Below, in pieces: positions 16,969 to 25,458 of a stretch of DNA of 64,000 nucleotides; the stretch's first letter is position 1, and every line of letters begins with the position of its first letter. Origin of the DNA: Lewinella sp. 4G2. GTDB taxonomy: Bacteria > Bacteroidota > Bacteroidia > Chitinophagales > Saprospiraceae. The DNA is taken from assembly GCF_001625015.1 (NCBI RefSeq), contig NZ_LVWJ02000011.1, positions 334,649 through 398,648 on the forward strand. The letters are read 5' to 3'. The notes beneath the pieces were generated by a model. The model did not search any database. It had not been told where the DNA came from and was given only the letters and a program-made list of their open reading frames with translations. The translations under genes and the position numbers were made by a program.

Positions 16969-17516
16969 GCGGGTACGGCGGCTCTGCTGAAGACCTCCAC
17001 CATCTTTTCGTTGAAGGCGGGGATGTCATCCGGGTTCCGGCTGGTGACGAGAGTGCCGTCCACCACTACCGGTTCATCTACCACAATCGCGCCGGCGTTG
17101 ACGAGGTCGGTCCGGATCGCTTTGTAGGCCGTCATCCGTTTGCCCTGCACGAGGCCGGCGGAGATCATCGTCTGGCTACCGTGGCAGATGGCCGCAACCG
17201 GTTTGCCTTCGCGAAAAAAGTGATCGACGAACGCCAGGGCATCGCCATTAATGCGCAGCGCGTCGGGGCTCAATACGCCGCCGGGTAGCAGTAGCGCATC
17301 GTAGTCGCTACCCATCGTTTCTTCGGAGAGGACGACGTCCACATCGTAGGTGCCTCCCCAGTCATCTCCGGCCCAGGCCTTGATCTTGCCGGATTCCGGG
17401 CTGATGAGGGTCACGGTTGCGCCAGCCTCCTCGAGTGCCTTCCGCGGTTGGGTGAGTTCGACTTCCTCGAAGCCGTTAGTAGCCAGGGCGGCCACGCGTA
17501 AATTTGATAGTTGCAT
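16965..17516 (-). CDS. DJ-1/PfpI family protein
   Basis: The 183-residue protein has the DJ-1/PfpI class I glutamine amidotransferase-like fold. Marks are NGFEEVEL with the conserved Glu 18, YDALLLPGG, the nucleophile elbow AICHGSQ with Cys 111 and His 112, and NPDDIPAFNEKMVEVF at the end. Close relatives (YhbO/YraA/PfpI) are described as stress-protective hydrolases or deglycases, and the exact activity is debated. All the key residues are present. It is the first gene of a two-gene unit with DUF4385. The 244 bp upstream contains one copy of the 18-mer repeat and no gene. Confidence 0.9.
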   Translation of the reverse strand: MQLSNLRVAALATNGFEEVELTQPRKALEEAGATVTLISPESGKIKAWAGDDWGGTYDVDVVLSEETMGSDYDALLLPGGVLSPDALRINGDALAFVDHFFREGKPVAAICHGSQTMISAGLVQGKRMTAYKAIRTDLVNAGAIVVDEPVVVDGTLVTSRNPDDIPAFNEKMVEVFSRAAVPA

Positions 17517-17605
17517 GCTTGGGTTGTTTAAATGACTAATGCATTCCTCCTAACGCAAGCGAAGGGTTTCGGAGTTCGTTTTTCCCCGCTGCATCAACCC
17601 GATTT

Positions 17606-17623
17606 GGGCGCTGCCGCGGGTGC
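17606..17623 (-). repeat. Intergenic copy of the 18-mer repeat
   Basis: The minus strand reads GCACCCGCGGCAGCGCCC, a member of the window-wide 18-mer family described in the findings. It lies between the divergent DJ-1/PfpI and DUF5655 genes. Both this copy and the intergenic one at 54688 continue with AAAG on the plus strand. Confidence 0.7.
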
Positions 17624-17760
17624 AAAGGAAGTGGGGAGAGGATCAATCCGCCACTCTCAGGATAAGTACGCCAAGAAATAGCTAAACCTGATGTTCCAGA
17701 ACACTCCCCCAGCGAATGGACTTATGAATAACGGACCCAAGCCACCCAACCGACCAAGCT

Positions 17761-18243
17761 ATGCCCGAAATCTGGACCTGCCCCAAATGCCAACGAGAGT
17801 TCTTCCGCCAAAACCAAACCCACTACTGCAGTGACCGGACCATCGAAGACATCTTCGAAGGCAAAGCCGCCGACGTCGTACTCGCTTTCGACGCCCTCCT
17901 CCTCGCCGTAGCCGAATGGGAGCCCCAAGTGATTGGCGCCGGCAAAAACGCCATCATCTTCAACAATGGCAAAGCCTGGATGGTCGTCCGCGCCCTCAAA
18001 ACGGAGCTGGACGTGTCCTTCTTTTACAATGAGATCCTCAAAAGCTCCGCCATCAAAACCGCCCGGCTGGATAATATGGGCAAGAACAAATACGTCCACA
18101 CCCTCCGCCTCCGCGATGAGAGTGACGTCACCCCGGAGGTAGTCGATCTACTCCGCAAAGGCTTTGATTTCATCCTAAATAGTAAGCGGCTCCCGAAATT
18201 GAAGAAGGTGGTGACCAAGAAGAAGGTGCGGAAGAAGAAATAG
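17761..18243 (+). CDS. DUF5655 domain protein
   Basis: The 160-residue protein begins with a small zinc-ribbon-like segment (WTCPKCQREF...HYC, ligands C-x2-C...H-x-C). The rest matches the DUF5655 type: IEDIFEGKAADVVLAFDALL, IIFNNGKAWMVVRALKTELDVSFFYNE and KKYVHTLRLRDESDVTPEVVDLLRKGFDF. The domain resembles the transport/nuclease-associated DUF5655 family but has no proven activity. The C-terminus is a Lys-rich tail (KKVVTKKKVRKKK), suggesting nucleic-acid contact. It is flanked by gene-free stretches and looks monocistronic. Confidence 0.75.
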   Translation: MPEIWTCPKCQREFFRQNQTHYCSDRTIEDIFEGKAADVVLAFDALLLAVAEWEPQVIGAGKNAIIFNNGKAWMVVRALKTELDVSFFYNEILKSSAIKTARLDNMGKNKYVHTLRLRDESDVTPEVVDLLRKGFDFILNSKRLPKLKKVVTKKKVRKKK

Positions 18244-18364
18244 GATTGGTGGGGATTACACGGTATACCTACATGAATCCAATGTTTCGTTAACTTTGGA
18301 ACATCGGTTTATTCTTCGAATCCAAAGTGTGCAACTCAACGAGACTCTCTAGACTCCAGTCACT

Positions 18365-18664
18365 ATGACAAAGGCAGAAGTAATTAGAAAACTAAGAGAA
18401 AATCGATTGGACATCAAAAAGAGGTTCCATGCAGAGATCGTAGCCCTTTACGGAAGTTATGCCCGTGATGAGCAATCCGCCGAAAGCGATTTAGACCTCC
18501 TCTACCAATTGGAGGAGAATACCATTTTCGGTTTGGTGGAGATGGAGGAATTGGAAAACTACCTTAAAAATCTCTTCAACGTCCCCGCCGTGGACTTGGC
18601 AAACTCAAACTACCTCAATCCCGTAGTTGAATTAGAGATACAAAGTGATCTAGTCTATGTATGA
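18365..18664 (+). CDS. Minimal nucleotidyltransferase (MNT, MntA-like), unpaired
   Basis: The 99-residue protein carries the complete MNT motif: VALYGSYARDEQSAESDLDLL with Gly 30-Ser 31 and the metal-binding Asp 42 and Asp 44. Such proteins are usually antitoxins that AMPylate a neighbouring HEPN ribonuclease. Here no HEPN gene follows: downstream frames break within about 20 codons, and the next gene is on the other strand. The coding sequence is more AT-rich than its neighbours. Possible readings are a remnant of a MNT-HEPN pair, an antitoxin for a distant toxin, or an independent enzyme. Confidence 0.85.
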   Translation: MTKAEVIRKLRENRLDIKKRFHAEIVALYGSYARDEQSAESDLDLLYQLEENTIFGLVEMEELENYLKNLFNVPAVDLANSNYLNPVVELEIQSDLVYV

Positions 18665-18751
18665 CAATTAAAATTAAATCCGCATTTAACCGGCTTGCGT
18701 GTATTAAAAGTTTATGCTTTGTAAAAGGGCCGAAGGTCCGGTCCAACTTAG

Positions 18752-18790
18752 CGTAGGATGAAATAGGCCGCTAGGCCATGGAATCCTACG
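18752..18790. other. Structured hairpin downstream of the MNT gene
   Basis: CGTAGGAT (18752-18759) pairs perfectly with ATCCTACG (18783-18790), and inside the loop GGCC...GGCC can pair again. A second, diverged version of the inner and right part (AAGCCGCTTGGCAATG...ATCCACATATTCGTTGAATT) follows near 18835-18880, so the 253 bp gene-free stretch holds a decayed duplication. No T run follows, so a simple terminator is not supported. Confidence 0.45.
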
Positions 18791-18917
18791 TGTTCGTTCA
18801 GTTAAATCAAATAAATCACACAATTACCATTAAATAAGCCGCTTGGCAATGCAATCCACATATTCGTTGAATTCAATTAAGCAATTGGTATCAATTAAAA
18901 TCAATCACCCCAACCCC

Positions 18918-20723
18918 CTACCCACCAATCATCTCCAACAAAAAGGCATTTTCCTCCGCCGAAAGTAATTCCTTCATTTCTGTGGCTACCCATTGGTTGT
19001 ATTGATCCAACCATTGCACCTGCGGCAGCGCCAGCATATCTTCTTTGACCAGTGAGCGATTAATGGGGAATACGGTGAGGTCCTCAAACTCCAACCAGCC
19101 ATCCTGGCCTTCGACGGGGCGGACGGCGACGAGGTTTTCGATACGGATACCGTACTCACCCTCCTTGTAAAAACCGGGCTCGTTGCTGAGGACCATCCCC
19201 GCCGCGAGGGGGACGCGACCATTGGCGGCGTTGACGCGGGAGTGAATGCCCATCGGCCCTTCGTGGACGTTGAGGAAATAACCCACCCCGTGGCCCGTGC
19301 CGTGGCCGTAATTGAGGCAGGCGGACCACAGTGGCATACGGGCCAAAGTATCGAGCTGGACGCCCGTAGTGCCTACGGGAAAACGCGCCATCGCCAGATC
19401 AATGTGGCCCATGAGGACGCGGGTGTAATTTTCACGCATCTCGTCCGTCACCTCTCCCATTGGAATGGTACGGGTGATGTCGGTCGTTCCACTCGTGTAC
19501 TGGCCACCGGAGTCCAGGAGCAACAATCCCTTTTTCTCCAATTTGGCAGACCCCTCCTCGGGCGCCCGGTAATGAATGATGGCCCCGTTCCCGGCGTAGC
19601 CGACGATGGCCGGAAAGCTATCCGTAACGTAGCCCGGCTGCTCGGCGCGCAGTGCCGTGAGTTTTCGCGCTACGTCGGCCTCATAGATTTCTTCGTCGGA
19701 CGTTTTTAGCCAGTGAAACAAACGCAGCAGCGCGACAGCATCGTGTTTCATCGTTTGGCGAAGATGACCAAGCGCTACCTCGTTTTTGATGGCCTTCCAA
19801 CCGGGGATGGGACTGGCGATTTGGCTACATTCATCACCACCGGCATAAGTAGCCAAACGGCTGGAAAGCGTGGCGGGGTCGAAGCCAATATCCGCGTTGG
19901 AAGCATTGACGCGGCGCAGGAAACTGCTAATTTTCTTGTAATCGTGGGTCTGAATGCTCTGGCCATCGGGCGCTTTTTCCGTCCACTCCCGGAATTCGGG
20001 GCGGGGCGCGGCGAATAAGGCGTGGTCACCCTGAGTACCCACCACCAGGTAGGCTACGCAAAGGGGATTAAATTCGATATCGCTACCCCGAATATTGAGC
20101 AGCCAGGCTACTTCATCGAGGGCGGAGATTACATAGTAATCCAGCCCCTGCTCCCCCTGCCAGGCCATCATGCGTTCCAGGCGATCTTGCCAGGATTCGC
20201 CGGCGAGGTCTGCCTCGTGCTCAAAGACCGGCTGGTTGGGTACTTCGGGGCGGTCGGACCAAATACCCCGCAGCAAATCTTCCTCGAGGATAAGATTAAG
20301 ATCGTTGTCCGCCAATTTCTTGGCCATGCGACGGGCGGTGGTGGCGCTAATGACGCGCCCATCCGCCCCTACATTCTGGCCGGACATCAACGTGCTTCCT
20401 AACCAGTCCTCTATACTCGGCGTACCGGCTACGCGATCTTTCATGAGTTCCGTTTCCACGTCAGCGAGCTCGGTATCGGCCTGGGCGAAGTACCGCCCGT
20501 CCGTCCACAACTTACTCTCGTGGAGGGTTACGACGAGCGTACCCGCACTCCCCGTAAAGCCACTCAACCACTCCCGACCGGCCCACCGTGGCGCAGGGTA
20601 CTCACTCTGGTGCGGATCGGTAGAGGGGACGACGTAAGCATCAATCTGGTGCTCAAGCATAGCCCGGCGGAGGGCGGCGAGTTTTTCGGTGACGGTCATG
20701 GAAGAGATATTTTGTTGCTGCAT
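18918..20723 (-). CDS. Xaa-Pro aminopeptidase (M24B, APP1-like)
   Basis: The 601-residue enzyme removes N-terminal residues that precede proline. Two creatinase-like N-terminal domains (IDAYVVPSTDPHQSEY and WLSGFTGSAGTLVVT at the start) precede the M24 'pita-bread' domain. Its metal ligands are visible: the Asp residues of LDSGGQYTSGTTDITRT (around residues 400-415), the His in HGTGHGVGYFLNVHEGP (around 475), and the Glu in NEPGFYKEGEYGIRIENL (around 511-528). Length and the three-domain form match the long eukaryote-like aminopeptidase P branch rather than the short PepP branch. The 18-mer repeat is also found in this gene (19016-19033, 17 of 18). Confidence 0.92.
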   Translation of the reverse strand: MQQQNISSMTVTEKLAALRRAMLEHQIDAYVVPSTDPHQSEYPAPRWAGREWLSGFTGSAGTLVVTLHESKLWTDGRYFAQADTELADVETELMKDRVAGTPSIEDWLGSTLMSGQNVGADGRVISATTARRMAKKLADNDLNLILEEDLLRGIWSDRPEVPNQPVFEHEADLAGESWQDRLERMMAWQGEQGLDYYVISALDEVAWLLNIRGSDIEFNPLCVAYLVVGTQGDHALFAAPRPEFREWTEKAPDGQSIQTHDYKKISSFLRRVNASNADIGFDPATLSSRLATYAGGDECSQIASPIPGWKAIKNEVALGHLRQTMKHDAVALLRLFHWLKTSDEEIYEADVARKLTALRAEQPGYVTDSFPAIVGYAGNGAIIHYRAPEEGSAKLEKKGLLLLDSGGQYTSGTTDITRTIPMGEVTDEMRENYTRVLMGHIDLAMARFPVGTTGVQLDTLARMPLWSACLNYGHGTGHGVGYFLNVHEGPMGIHSRVNAANGRVPLAAGMVLSNEPGFYKEGEYGIRIENLVAVRPVEGQDGWLEFEDLTVFPINRSLVKEDMLALPQVQWLDQYNQWVATEMKELLSAEENAFLLEMIGG

Positions 20724-20740
20724 ATTACGGAAATTCCTGA

Positions 20741-20928
20741 TAGACTTTAGACGTTAGATTTTAGACTTTGGACGGACTTTAGAAGTTAGATTTTAGACTT
20801 TAGAGTGGTGCTGAGTTGAAAGGTGCCTGGATTTCGAAAAGCAGTAATGGACAAAATTCCCCGGTAACCTACCGAGGTCCAACGTCCAAAATCCATCAGC
20901 CCGATAGTGCGGTATAAAATCTAAAGTC
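20741..20928. repeat. TTTAGACGTTAG-type dispersed repeat, copy 1
   Basis: 20741-20807 contains two near copies of GACTTTAGACGTTAGATTTT followed by TTTAGAGTGG. The complement of the same motif returns at 20881-20896 (AACGTCCAAAATCC) and 20917-20927 (AAATCTAAAGTC), so the whole forms a long imperfect hairpin. It occupies the gap between the aminopeptidase and rluB starts. Other copies are at 54936, 57993, 62696 and 63841. Confidence 0.7.
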
Positions 20929-20936
20929 CCTCCCCG

Positions 20937-20944
20937 TACCTTCG
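20937..20944 (+). promoter_or_regulatory. -7 box TACCTTCG before the RluB-type gene
   Basis: TACCTTCG followed by CACC and the ATG at 20949 resembles the TAnnTTTG -7 element with one change. No clear -33 TTTG is seen at standard spacing, since the dispersed repeat occupies that stretch. Confidence 0.4.
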
Positions 20945-20948
20945 CACC

Positions 20949-21752
20949 ATGAAAGCACCCCGCCGTTTCCAACGTTCCCAGGCTCGCAATTCCACCACCC
21001 CACCCGGTCTCGACCGGCCGAAGGATGACATCATTGGGATGCGCCTCAACAAGTACCTCGCGCACAGCGGCGTAGCCAGTCGGCGGCAGGCAGCCGAGCT
21101 GATTAAGGCGGGGAAGTGCCAGGTGAACGGCGAGGTGCAGAAAAGCCCCGGTTATCAAATTGAGGAAGGGGATGTCGTAGTCGTGGCTGGTAAGGAAGTC
21201 TCGCCCGACGAGCAATTCGTCTACATCCTGCTCAACAAGCCGAAGAACGTGATCACTACCACGTCGGACGAGATGGACCGGACCACCGTCATGGACCTCC
21301 TCGGCGATCCTAATCTGGACAACTACCGCCTCTTCCCCGTAGGCCGATTGGATAAGGATACGACCGGTCTCCTCCTCATCACCAACGACGGAGACACCGC
21401 CAAACGATTGACCCACCCCAGCCACGAAGTCGTCAAAACCTACCACGCTACCCTGGACCGCGACTTCAGCGAAATGGACCTCACCAAAATGCAGATCGGC
21501 TACGATTTGGAGGACGGCCCCTTCGCCGTGGACTGGGTCCGGTTCGCCAAGGAAGACGATCGCCAAACGGTGGCGTTGCAGATCCACATTGGCCGTAACC
21601 GCATCGTCCGCCGCGCCTTTGATGAATTGGGCTACACGGTGCAGCGCCTGGACCGGGTTTACTTCGGTGGACTTACGAAGAAGGATTTACCGCGGGGTTT
21701 TTGGCGGTTTTTGAGTGAGGAGGAGGTGCGGATGGTAAGGCATTTTAGTTAG
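20949..21752 (+). CDS. Pseudouridine synthase, RluB/RsuA family
   Basis: The 267-residue protein has a basic N-terminal extension (about 1-30), an S4 RNA-binding domain (MRLNKYLAHSGVASRRQAAELIKAGKCQVNG, about 31-61), and a RsuA/RluB/RluE/RluF catalytic domain. The catalytic Asp 135 is in PVGRLDKDTTGLLLITNDG, and a C-terminal GRNRIVRRAFDELGYTVQRLDRVYFGGL is typical of RluB. It modifies a uridine in rRNA; 23S helix 80 is the usual RluB target, but the exact site is inferred. It is the second pseudouridine synthase in the window after rluD and is unlinked to it. Confidence 0.9.
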   Translation: MKAPRRFQRSQARNSTTPPGLDRPKDDIIGMRLNKYLAHSGVASRRQAAELIKAGKCQVNGEVQKSPGYQIEEGDVVVVAGKEVSPDEQFVYILLNKPKNVITTTSDEMDRTTVMDLLGDPNLDNYRLFPVGRLDKDTTGLLLITNDGDTAKRLTHPSHEVVKTYHATLDRDFSEMDLTKMQIGYDLEDGPFAVDWVRFAKEDDRQTVALQIHIGRNRIVRRAFDELGYTVQRLDRVYFGGLTKKDLPRGFWRFLSEEEVRMVRHFS

Positions 21753-21869
21753 TGGCCTCCGGCGGTTGCCAGGGAGGAAGTAGAGAAACTGAGGCTTTTG
21801 GCTTCACCGAGAGCAACTCATTTTTCGCAGGAGTCGGGGAGGTTGGGGAGGCCTGCGGCGCTGCGTGAC

Positions 21870-21929
21870 TGCCCGCCCCGAAGGGCTGGCTTGGGTAGCG
21901 ATGGCACACCGTCAGGTGGCCCATTCTAC
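21870..21929. repeat. 60 bp direct repeat, copy A
   Basis: This 60 bp block and 22172-22231 differ at only three positions. Each holds a GCCC...GGGC palindrome at its left and a hairpin at its right: GGC-A-CACC, loop GTCA, GGTG-GCC, a 7 bp stem with one bulged A. The surrounding 500 bp (21753-22252) holds no gene. It also contains GTTAGATCGGCACGATCT, a 6 bp palindrome, and CCCCGGAGGGG at about 22091-22103, a type of small palindrome common between Bacteroidota genes. Confidence 0.7.
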
Positions 21930-21960
21930 AAATCAGGAGGCGTGGCCCAACCCGCCATTA

Positions 21961-21978
21961 TTTCGCAGGAGAGGTAGA
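21961..21978 (+). repeat. Solo arm of the 6969-7153 MITE-like element
   Basis: TTTCGCAGGAGAGGTAGAG matches the inverted ends of the element between rluD and the vWA gene, and the match continues loosely (ATTAGGAGTAAAAGAG). No second arm is found within the next few hundred bases. A weaker start (TTTCGCAGGAG) lies at about 21823. Confidence 0.5.
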
Positions 21979-22171
21979 GATTAGGAGTAAAAGAGTTATC
22001 GTAGCGTTTTGTGTTTCAATTTCATTCAAACTGATCGTGCAATAAAAGGGCAATTGAAAATGGCGTAGCACACAGTCATTTTGATGCTTTGCCCCGGAGG
22101 GGTAAACCTTGTAGCCCGTGGTTAGATCGGCACGATCTCGCCTCGGGTTTTCGATTTAGGCGCCCGCAATT

Positions 22172-22231
22172 TGCCCGTCCCGAAGGGCCGGCTTGCGTAG
22201 CGATGGCACACCGTCAGGTGGCCCATTCTAC
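22172..22231. repeat. 60 bp direct repeat, copy B
   Basis: This is the second copy of the 60 bp block, 57 of 60 identical to 21870-21929. It lies 22 bp from the stop of the MBL-fold gene, with the same internal hairpin. Confidence 0.7.
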
Positions 22232-22252
22232 TGTGACCCATTAAATCTCCCC

Positions 22253-23302
22253 CTACCCCAACTCCCCCACCACAAAATTCACCTCCGCCCCCAGCAAAAA
22301 ATCACCCAGGCCCGCCCCTTCCATCGCAGCCGTAGCCCGACGGACGGGCTCCCCCGCCGGCTCCCAGCTCAAGTCGTAGGTGCCGTGGTGCATGGGCCAC
22401 CAGTAGCGGGCGCCGAGGTCGCGGAAGCCGCGGAAGGCTTCTTCGGGGTTGGCGTGGTTGTCCTGCATCATGAAGGCGGGGGCGTAGGCGCCAATGCCGA
22501 GCATGGCTACGTCGATGGAGGGATATAGCTCCCCTATCTCTTGCCAGTAGGCCGTCGCGGCGGAATCCCCGCCGAAGTAAATGGTATTGAGGCCATTGGA
22601 GGCGGGCTCCCCTACCCGCTCAATCATAAAGCTGCCCCAGAGGGTACGGTTAAAGTCCGTCAGCCCCCGGCGGCACCAGTGGCGGGAGGGGAGGAAGGTG
22701 ATCCGGACTGCCGTGCCCTCCGTATCGTACACCTGGAACCAGGCGGCTTCCTCGATGACCGTTGGCCCGAAACCACGTAGGTCATCGGCACGGTCCACCC
22801 AAGGTTGAATGGTCTTGGTTAAGCCCAGCGGACAGAGAATCTTCAGCAGGTGGTTGCTGGCGACGATCTTGCTGATGGAGTCCTTATCCACGTGGTCCCG
22901 GTGGTCGTGGCTTAGGAGGAGGTAGTCGACTTGGGTCAAGTCCTCCGCACCGAAGGGGAGTTGAAAGCGGCGGGGGACGAAAGGCATATCCGCCAATTGG
23001 GGATCGATCAGCAAGCGCGTGCCACCAATTTGGATGAGGTAGCAGGCGTGGCCCAGCCATACGATCCAATCCTTGGACTTATCCGTCAGGTAATCGGTGG
23101 AGGAGTGAACGTTCGGTACCCAGTCATCCACCTTCTTTTCCTTGCGTTGGGGGTTGCGGGAGGTGACCATTTTAAAGACGACGCTCCAATCCGGACGGAA
23201 TGAGTCCCGTTCGTACAAAAATTCCGTCCCATCGTGGGGGTTTCCCTGCCGGTCCGCGCGGGCGGGGATGAAGGGAAGGTCTGGGTTGCGCAGGTACTTC
23301 AA
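22253..23302 (-). CDS. MBL-fold metallohydrolase (NAPE-PLD/UlaG-like)
   Basis: The 349-residue metallo-beta-lactamase-fold enzyme shows WLGHACYLIQIGGTRLLIDPQ, the zinc-binding LSHDHRDHVD at about residue 130, PSRHWCRRGLTDFNRTLWGSFMIE, YFGGDSA with the bridging Asp, and MHHGTYDLSWEPAGEPV. The length and the PSRHW and HGT segments resemble the N-acyl phosphatidylethanolamine phospholipase D-like and UlaG-like branches, so a phosphodiester or lactone substrate is likely but unproven. The start at 23302 is a TTG, with no upstream ATG or GTG in frame before a stretch of unrelated sequence. It lies 33 bp after the MmcQ/YjbR gene in the same direction. Confidence 0.85.
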   Translation of the reverse strand: MKYLRNPDLPFIPARADRQGNPHDGTEFLYERDSFRPDWSVVFKMVTSRNPQRKEKKVDDWVPNVHSSTDYLTDKSKDWIVWLGHACYLIQIGGTRLLIDPQLADMPFVPRRFQLPFGAEDLTQVDYLLLSHDHRDHVDKDSISKIVASNHLLKILCPLGLTKTIQPWVDRADDLRGFGPTVIEEAAWFQVYDTEGTAVRITFLPSRHWCRRGLTDFNRTLWGSFMIERVGEPASNGLNTIYFGGDSAATAYWQEIGELYPSIDVAMLGIGAYAPAFMMQDNHANPEEAFRGFRDLGARYWWPMHHGTYDLSWEPAGEPVRRATAAMEGAGLGDFLLGAEVNFVVGELG

Positions 23303-23335
23303 GGTGGGTCTTCGGTGGTGTGTGGTGAACGAACG

Positions 23336-23692
23336 TTACAGCCCCAACTCAGTTCGGAGTTTCTTCGTCATCTTGGCAACGACGAGATCGTGGCTGTGGT
23401 CGATCAGTTCGAAGACGAGGTCCTGGCGGAGGTCACCCTCGTCGATGTAGAGGCTGTTCCAGTGGGTCTTATTCATATGCCAGGCGCCGCGGATGGCCGG
23501 GTAGCGTTCGCGGAGGTCGATCGCGCGTTCGGGGTCACACTTCAGGTTGATGCGGAGGTCTTCACTGTCGAGGCTGATGACCCCGAACATCTTTCCGCCT
23601 ACCTTGAAGACCAGGGCGGTGGGGCCGAAGGGGATGCCTTCCGTTGTATGAGGTTTGGCCAGGATGTATTCCCGGAGGTCGTCGATGGTCAT
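23336..23692 (-). CDS. MmcQ/YjbR family protein
   Basis: The 118-residue protein matches the MmcQ/YjbR family: the N-terminal DDLREYILAKPHTTEGIPFGPTALVFKVGGKMFGVI, the middle INLKCDPERAIDLRERYPAIRGAWHMNKTHWNSLYID, and the C-terminal LIDHSHDLVVAKMTKKLR. The fold is a small double-wing type thought to bind DNA; the biological role is unknown. It is probably read together with the downstream MBL-fold gene. The DoxX-like gene lies five bases upstream. Confidence 0.9.
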   Translation of the reverse strand: MTIDDLREYILAKPHTTEGIPFGPTALVFKVGGKMFGVISLDSEDLRINLKCDPERAIDLRERYPAIRGAWHMNKTHWNSLYIDEGDLRQDLVFELIDHSHDLVVAKMTKKLRTELGL

Positions 23693-23697
23693 CGTCC

Positions 23698-24060
23698 CTA
23701 AATTACCTGGGTGGTCGGGCTGCCGTCGCCCAGGCTGGGGCGGTAGAGGTAGGCACCAACGTAAGTCAGTACGCTGAGGACGATTGGGGCGATGGGCATC
23801 TCACCGGCGTGGAGCCAGCTAAAGGCCATCGCTCCACCCCAGTAGCTGGCGGCGAGGATCACTCCCAGGAGCCTTGTCCGGGGAATGGCGAGGGCGGCCA
23901 GAGCAATGAGTTCCACGACGCCCAGAATATAGGGAGCCATGGTGTTGCCATTCATCTCCGCCGCAAATTCTGCTGGCTTCACGAATTTAATAACGCCAGA
24001 ACCCAGGAGGGCGAAGCCAACGAGGCCGAGGAGGATGAGACCAATTTTTTGCTTATTCAT
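23698..24060 (-). CDS. DoxX-like membrane protein
   Basis: The 120-residue protein has four hydrophobic segments (IGLILLGLVGFALLGSGVIKF, YILGVVELIALAALAIP, LLGVILAASYWGGAMAF and IAPIVLSVLTYVGAYLY), the pattern of DoxX-like integral membrane proteins. I chose the ATG at 24060. The open frame reaches 24087, but the extra nine residues are polar. Its stop is five bases before the MmcQ/YjbR start, so DoxX-like, MmcQ/YjbR and MBL-fold genes probably form one unit. The family role is unsettled. Confidence 0.85.
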   Translation of the reverse strand: MNKQKIGLILLGLVGFALLGSGVIKFVKPAEFAAEMNGNTMAPYILGVVELIALAALAIPRTRLLGVILAASYWGGAMAFSWLHAGEMPIAPIVLSVLTYVGAYLYRPSLGDGSPTTQVI

Positions 24061-24177
24061 AAGTAGGCACTTTAATTGTGTACGCAACCTACTTCAAAAA
24101 GTGGGGCCCACCAAATTGTCCTAAGGCCACTAATCCACCTGATTAGCCAGCCTTTCCCAATTCGGTATATTCGCTGC

Positions 24178-25458
24178 ATGAAAGCTACCCATTTTCTCTT
24201 CACGCTGCTCCTTGCCCTTTCCCTCGCACCCGCGGCAGCGCAAAAAACGACTTACCTGCACTGCGGCCGCATCATCGATGGTGTCGGCAATAACCTGACC
24301 GAACGGACGATCGTGGTAACGGACGAACGCATTACCGACGTCCGGGCCGGCTACCAACCCGCCGGTGCCGGAGTAGAAATTATTGATCTGAAGACTTCTA
24401 CCGTGCTGCCTGGCCTCATTGATCTGCACGTACACGTCGAGCAGCAATCCAGCCCCGGCTCCTACATGGAGCGGTTTACGATGGACCCGGCCGACGTGGC
24501 CCTCCGCGCTACGACCTACCTCGACAAAACCCTGATGGCCGGCTTTACGACCGTCCGGGATTTGGGTGGGACCGGCGTCAACGTCTCCCTTCGGAGTGCC
24601 GTGAACAAAGGATACATTCGGGGGCCACGCATCTTTACCGCCGAAAAATCGATCGCCAGCACGGGTGGCCACGCCGACCCTTCTAACGGTCGCAACAGCG
24701 AGCTTTCCTTCGACGCCGGACCGGAAGCGGGCGTCATCAACAGTTCCGACGAAGCGTACAAAGCGGTCCGTACCCGCTACCAACGGGGGGCGGACTGCAT
24801 CAAAATTACCGCGACCGGCGGCGTCCTCAGCGTAGCGAAAGACGGGCAGGGGCCGCAATTCAGAACCGAAGAAATTGAAGCCATCGTTGCCGCCGCCAAA
24901 GATTACGGGATGCACACGGCCGCCCACGCTCACGGAAAGGAAGGAATGGAGCGCGCCATTCGGGCCGGTATCACCACCATCGAGCACGGTACTTACATGG
25001 ACGAAGAAACCATGGATCTGATGATTGAATACGGAACGATTTACGTCCCTACCCTCCTCGCCGGTGCCTTCGTGGCCGAGAAAGCGGAGATCCCCGGCTA
25101 CTTCCCCGCCGTGATCGTACCTAAAGCGCGGACGATCGGCCCGGCCCTCATTACCACCTTTGGGCGCGCCTACGAACACGGAGTCAAGATTGCCTTCGGA
25201 ACCGACAGCGGCGTCAGTGCCCACGGCGACAACGCCAAGGAGTTTGCCCTCATGGTGGAGGCCGGCATGCCGGAAATGGAGGCCATCAACAGCGCGACCT
25301 CGGTAGCAGCCGAAGTGCTGGGGCGGCAGGATGATCTGGGTCAAATCAAGCCAGGGTATTTGGCCGACATAGTCGCCGTAAAGGGCAACCCACTCAATAA
25401 TATCACCGCCCTGGAGCAGGTCCATTTCGTCATGAAGGAGGGCCAACGGGTGAAGTAA
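24178..25458 (+). CDS. Secreted amidohydrolase (imidazolonepropionase/prolidase-like)
   Basis: The 426-residue protein has a signal peptide (HFLFTLLLALSLAPAAAQ) and an amidohydrolase TIM barrel. Metal-site marks are GLIDLHVHVE with His 84 and His 86, DCIKITATGG with the likely carboxylated Lys, AAHAHG, TTIEHGTYMD and the Asp of AFGTDSGV; LADIVAVKGNPL closes the small beta domain. Relatives are annotated as Xaa-Pro dipeptidases or imidazolonepropionases, but many secreted members act on peptides, and the substrate is uncertain. The signal-peptide end APAAAQ is encoded by a partial copy of the 18-mer (24226-24241). ATG 24178 was chosen because it begins the signal peptide. Confidence 0.88.
   Translation: MKATHFLFTLLLALSLAPAAAQKTTYLHCGRIIDGVGNNLTERTIVVTDERITDVRAGYQPAGAGVEIIDLKTSTVLPGLIDLHVHVEQQSSPGSYMERFTMDPADVALRATTYLDKTLMAGFTTVRDLGGTGVNVSLRSAVNKGYIRGPRIFTAEKSIASTGGHADPSNGRNSELSFDAGPEAGVINSSDEAYKAVRTRYQRGADCIKITATGGVLSVAKDGQGPQFRTEEIEAIVAAAKDYGMHTAAHAHGKEGMERAIRAGITTIEHGTYMDEETMDLMIEYGTIYVPTLLAGAFVAEKAEIPGYFPAVIVPKARTIGPALITTFGRAYEHGVKIAFGTDSGVSAHGDNAKEFALMVEAGMPEMEAINSATSVAAEVLGRQDDLGQIKPGYLADIVAVKGNPLNNITALEQVHFVMKEGQRVK

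Noticed and set aside
18665..18917. A HEPN toxin gene after the MNT gene
   Set aside because: Frames starting at 18661 or later stop within about 20 codons and have no R-x4-6-H motif.
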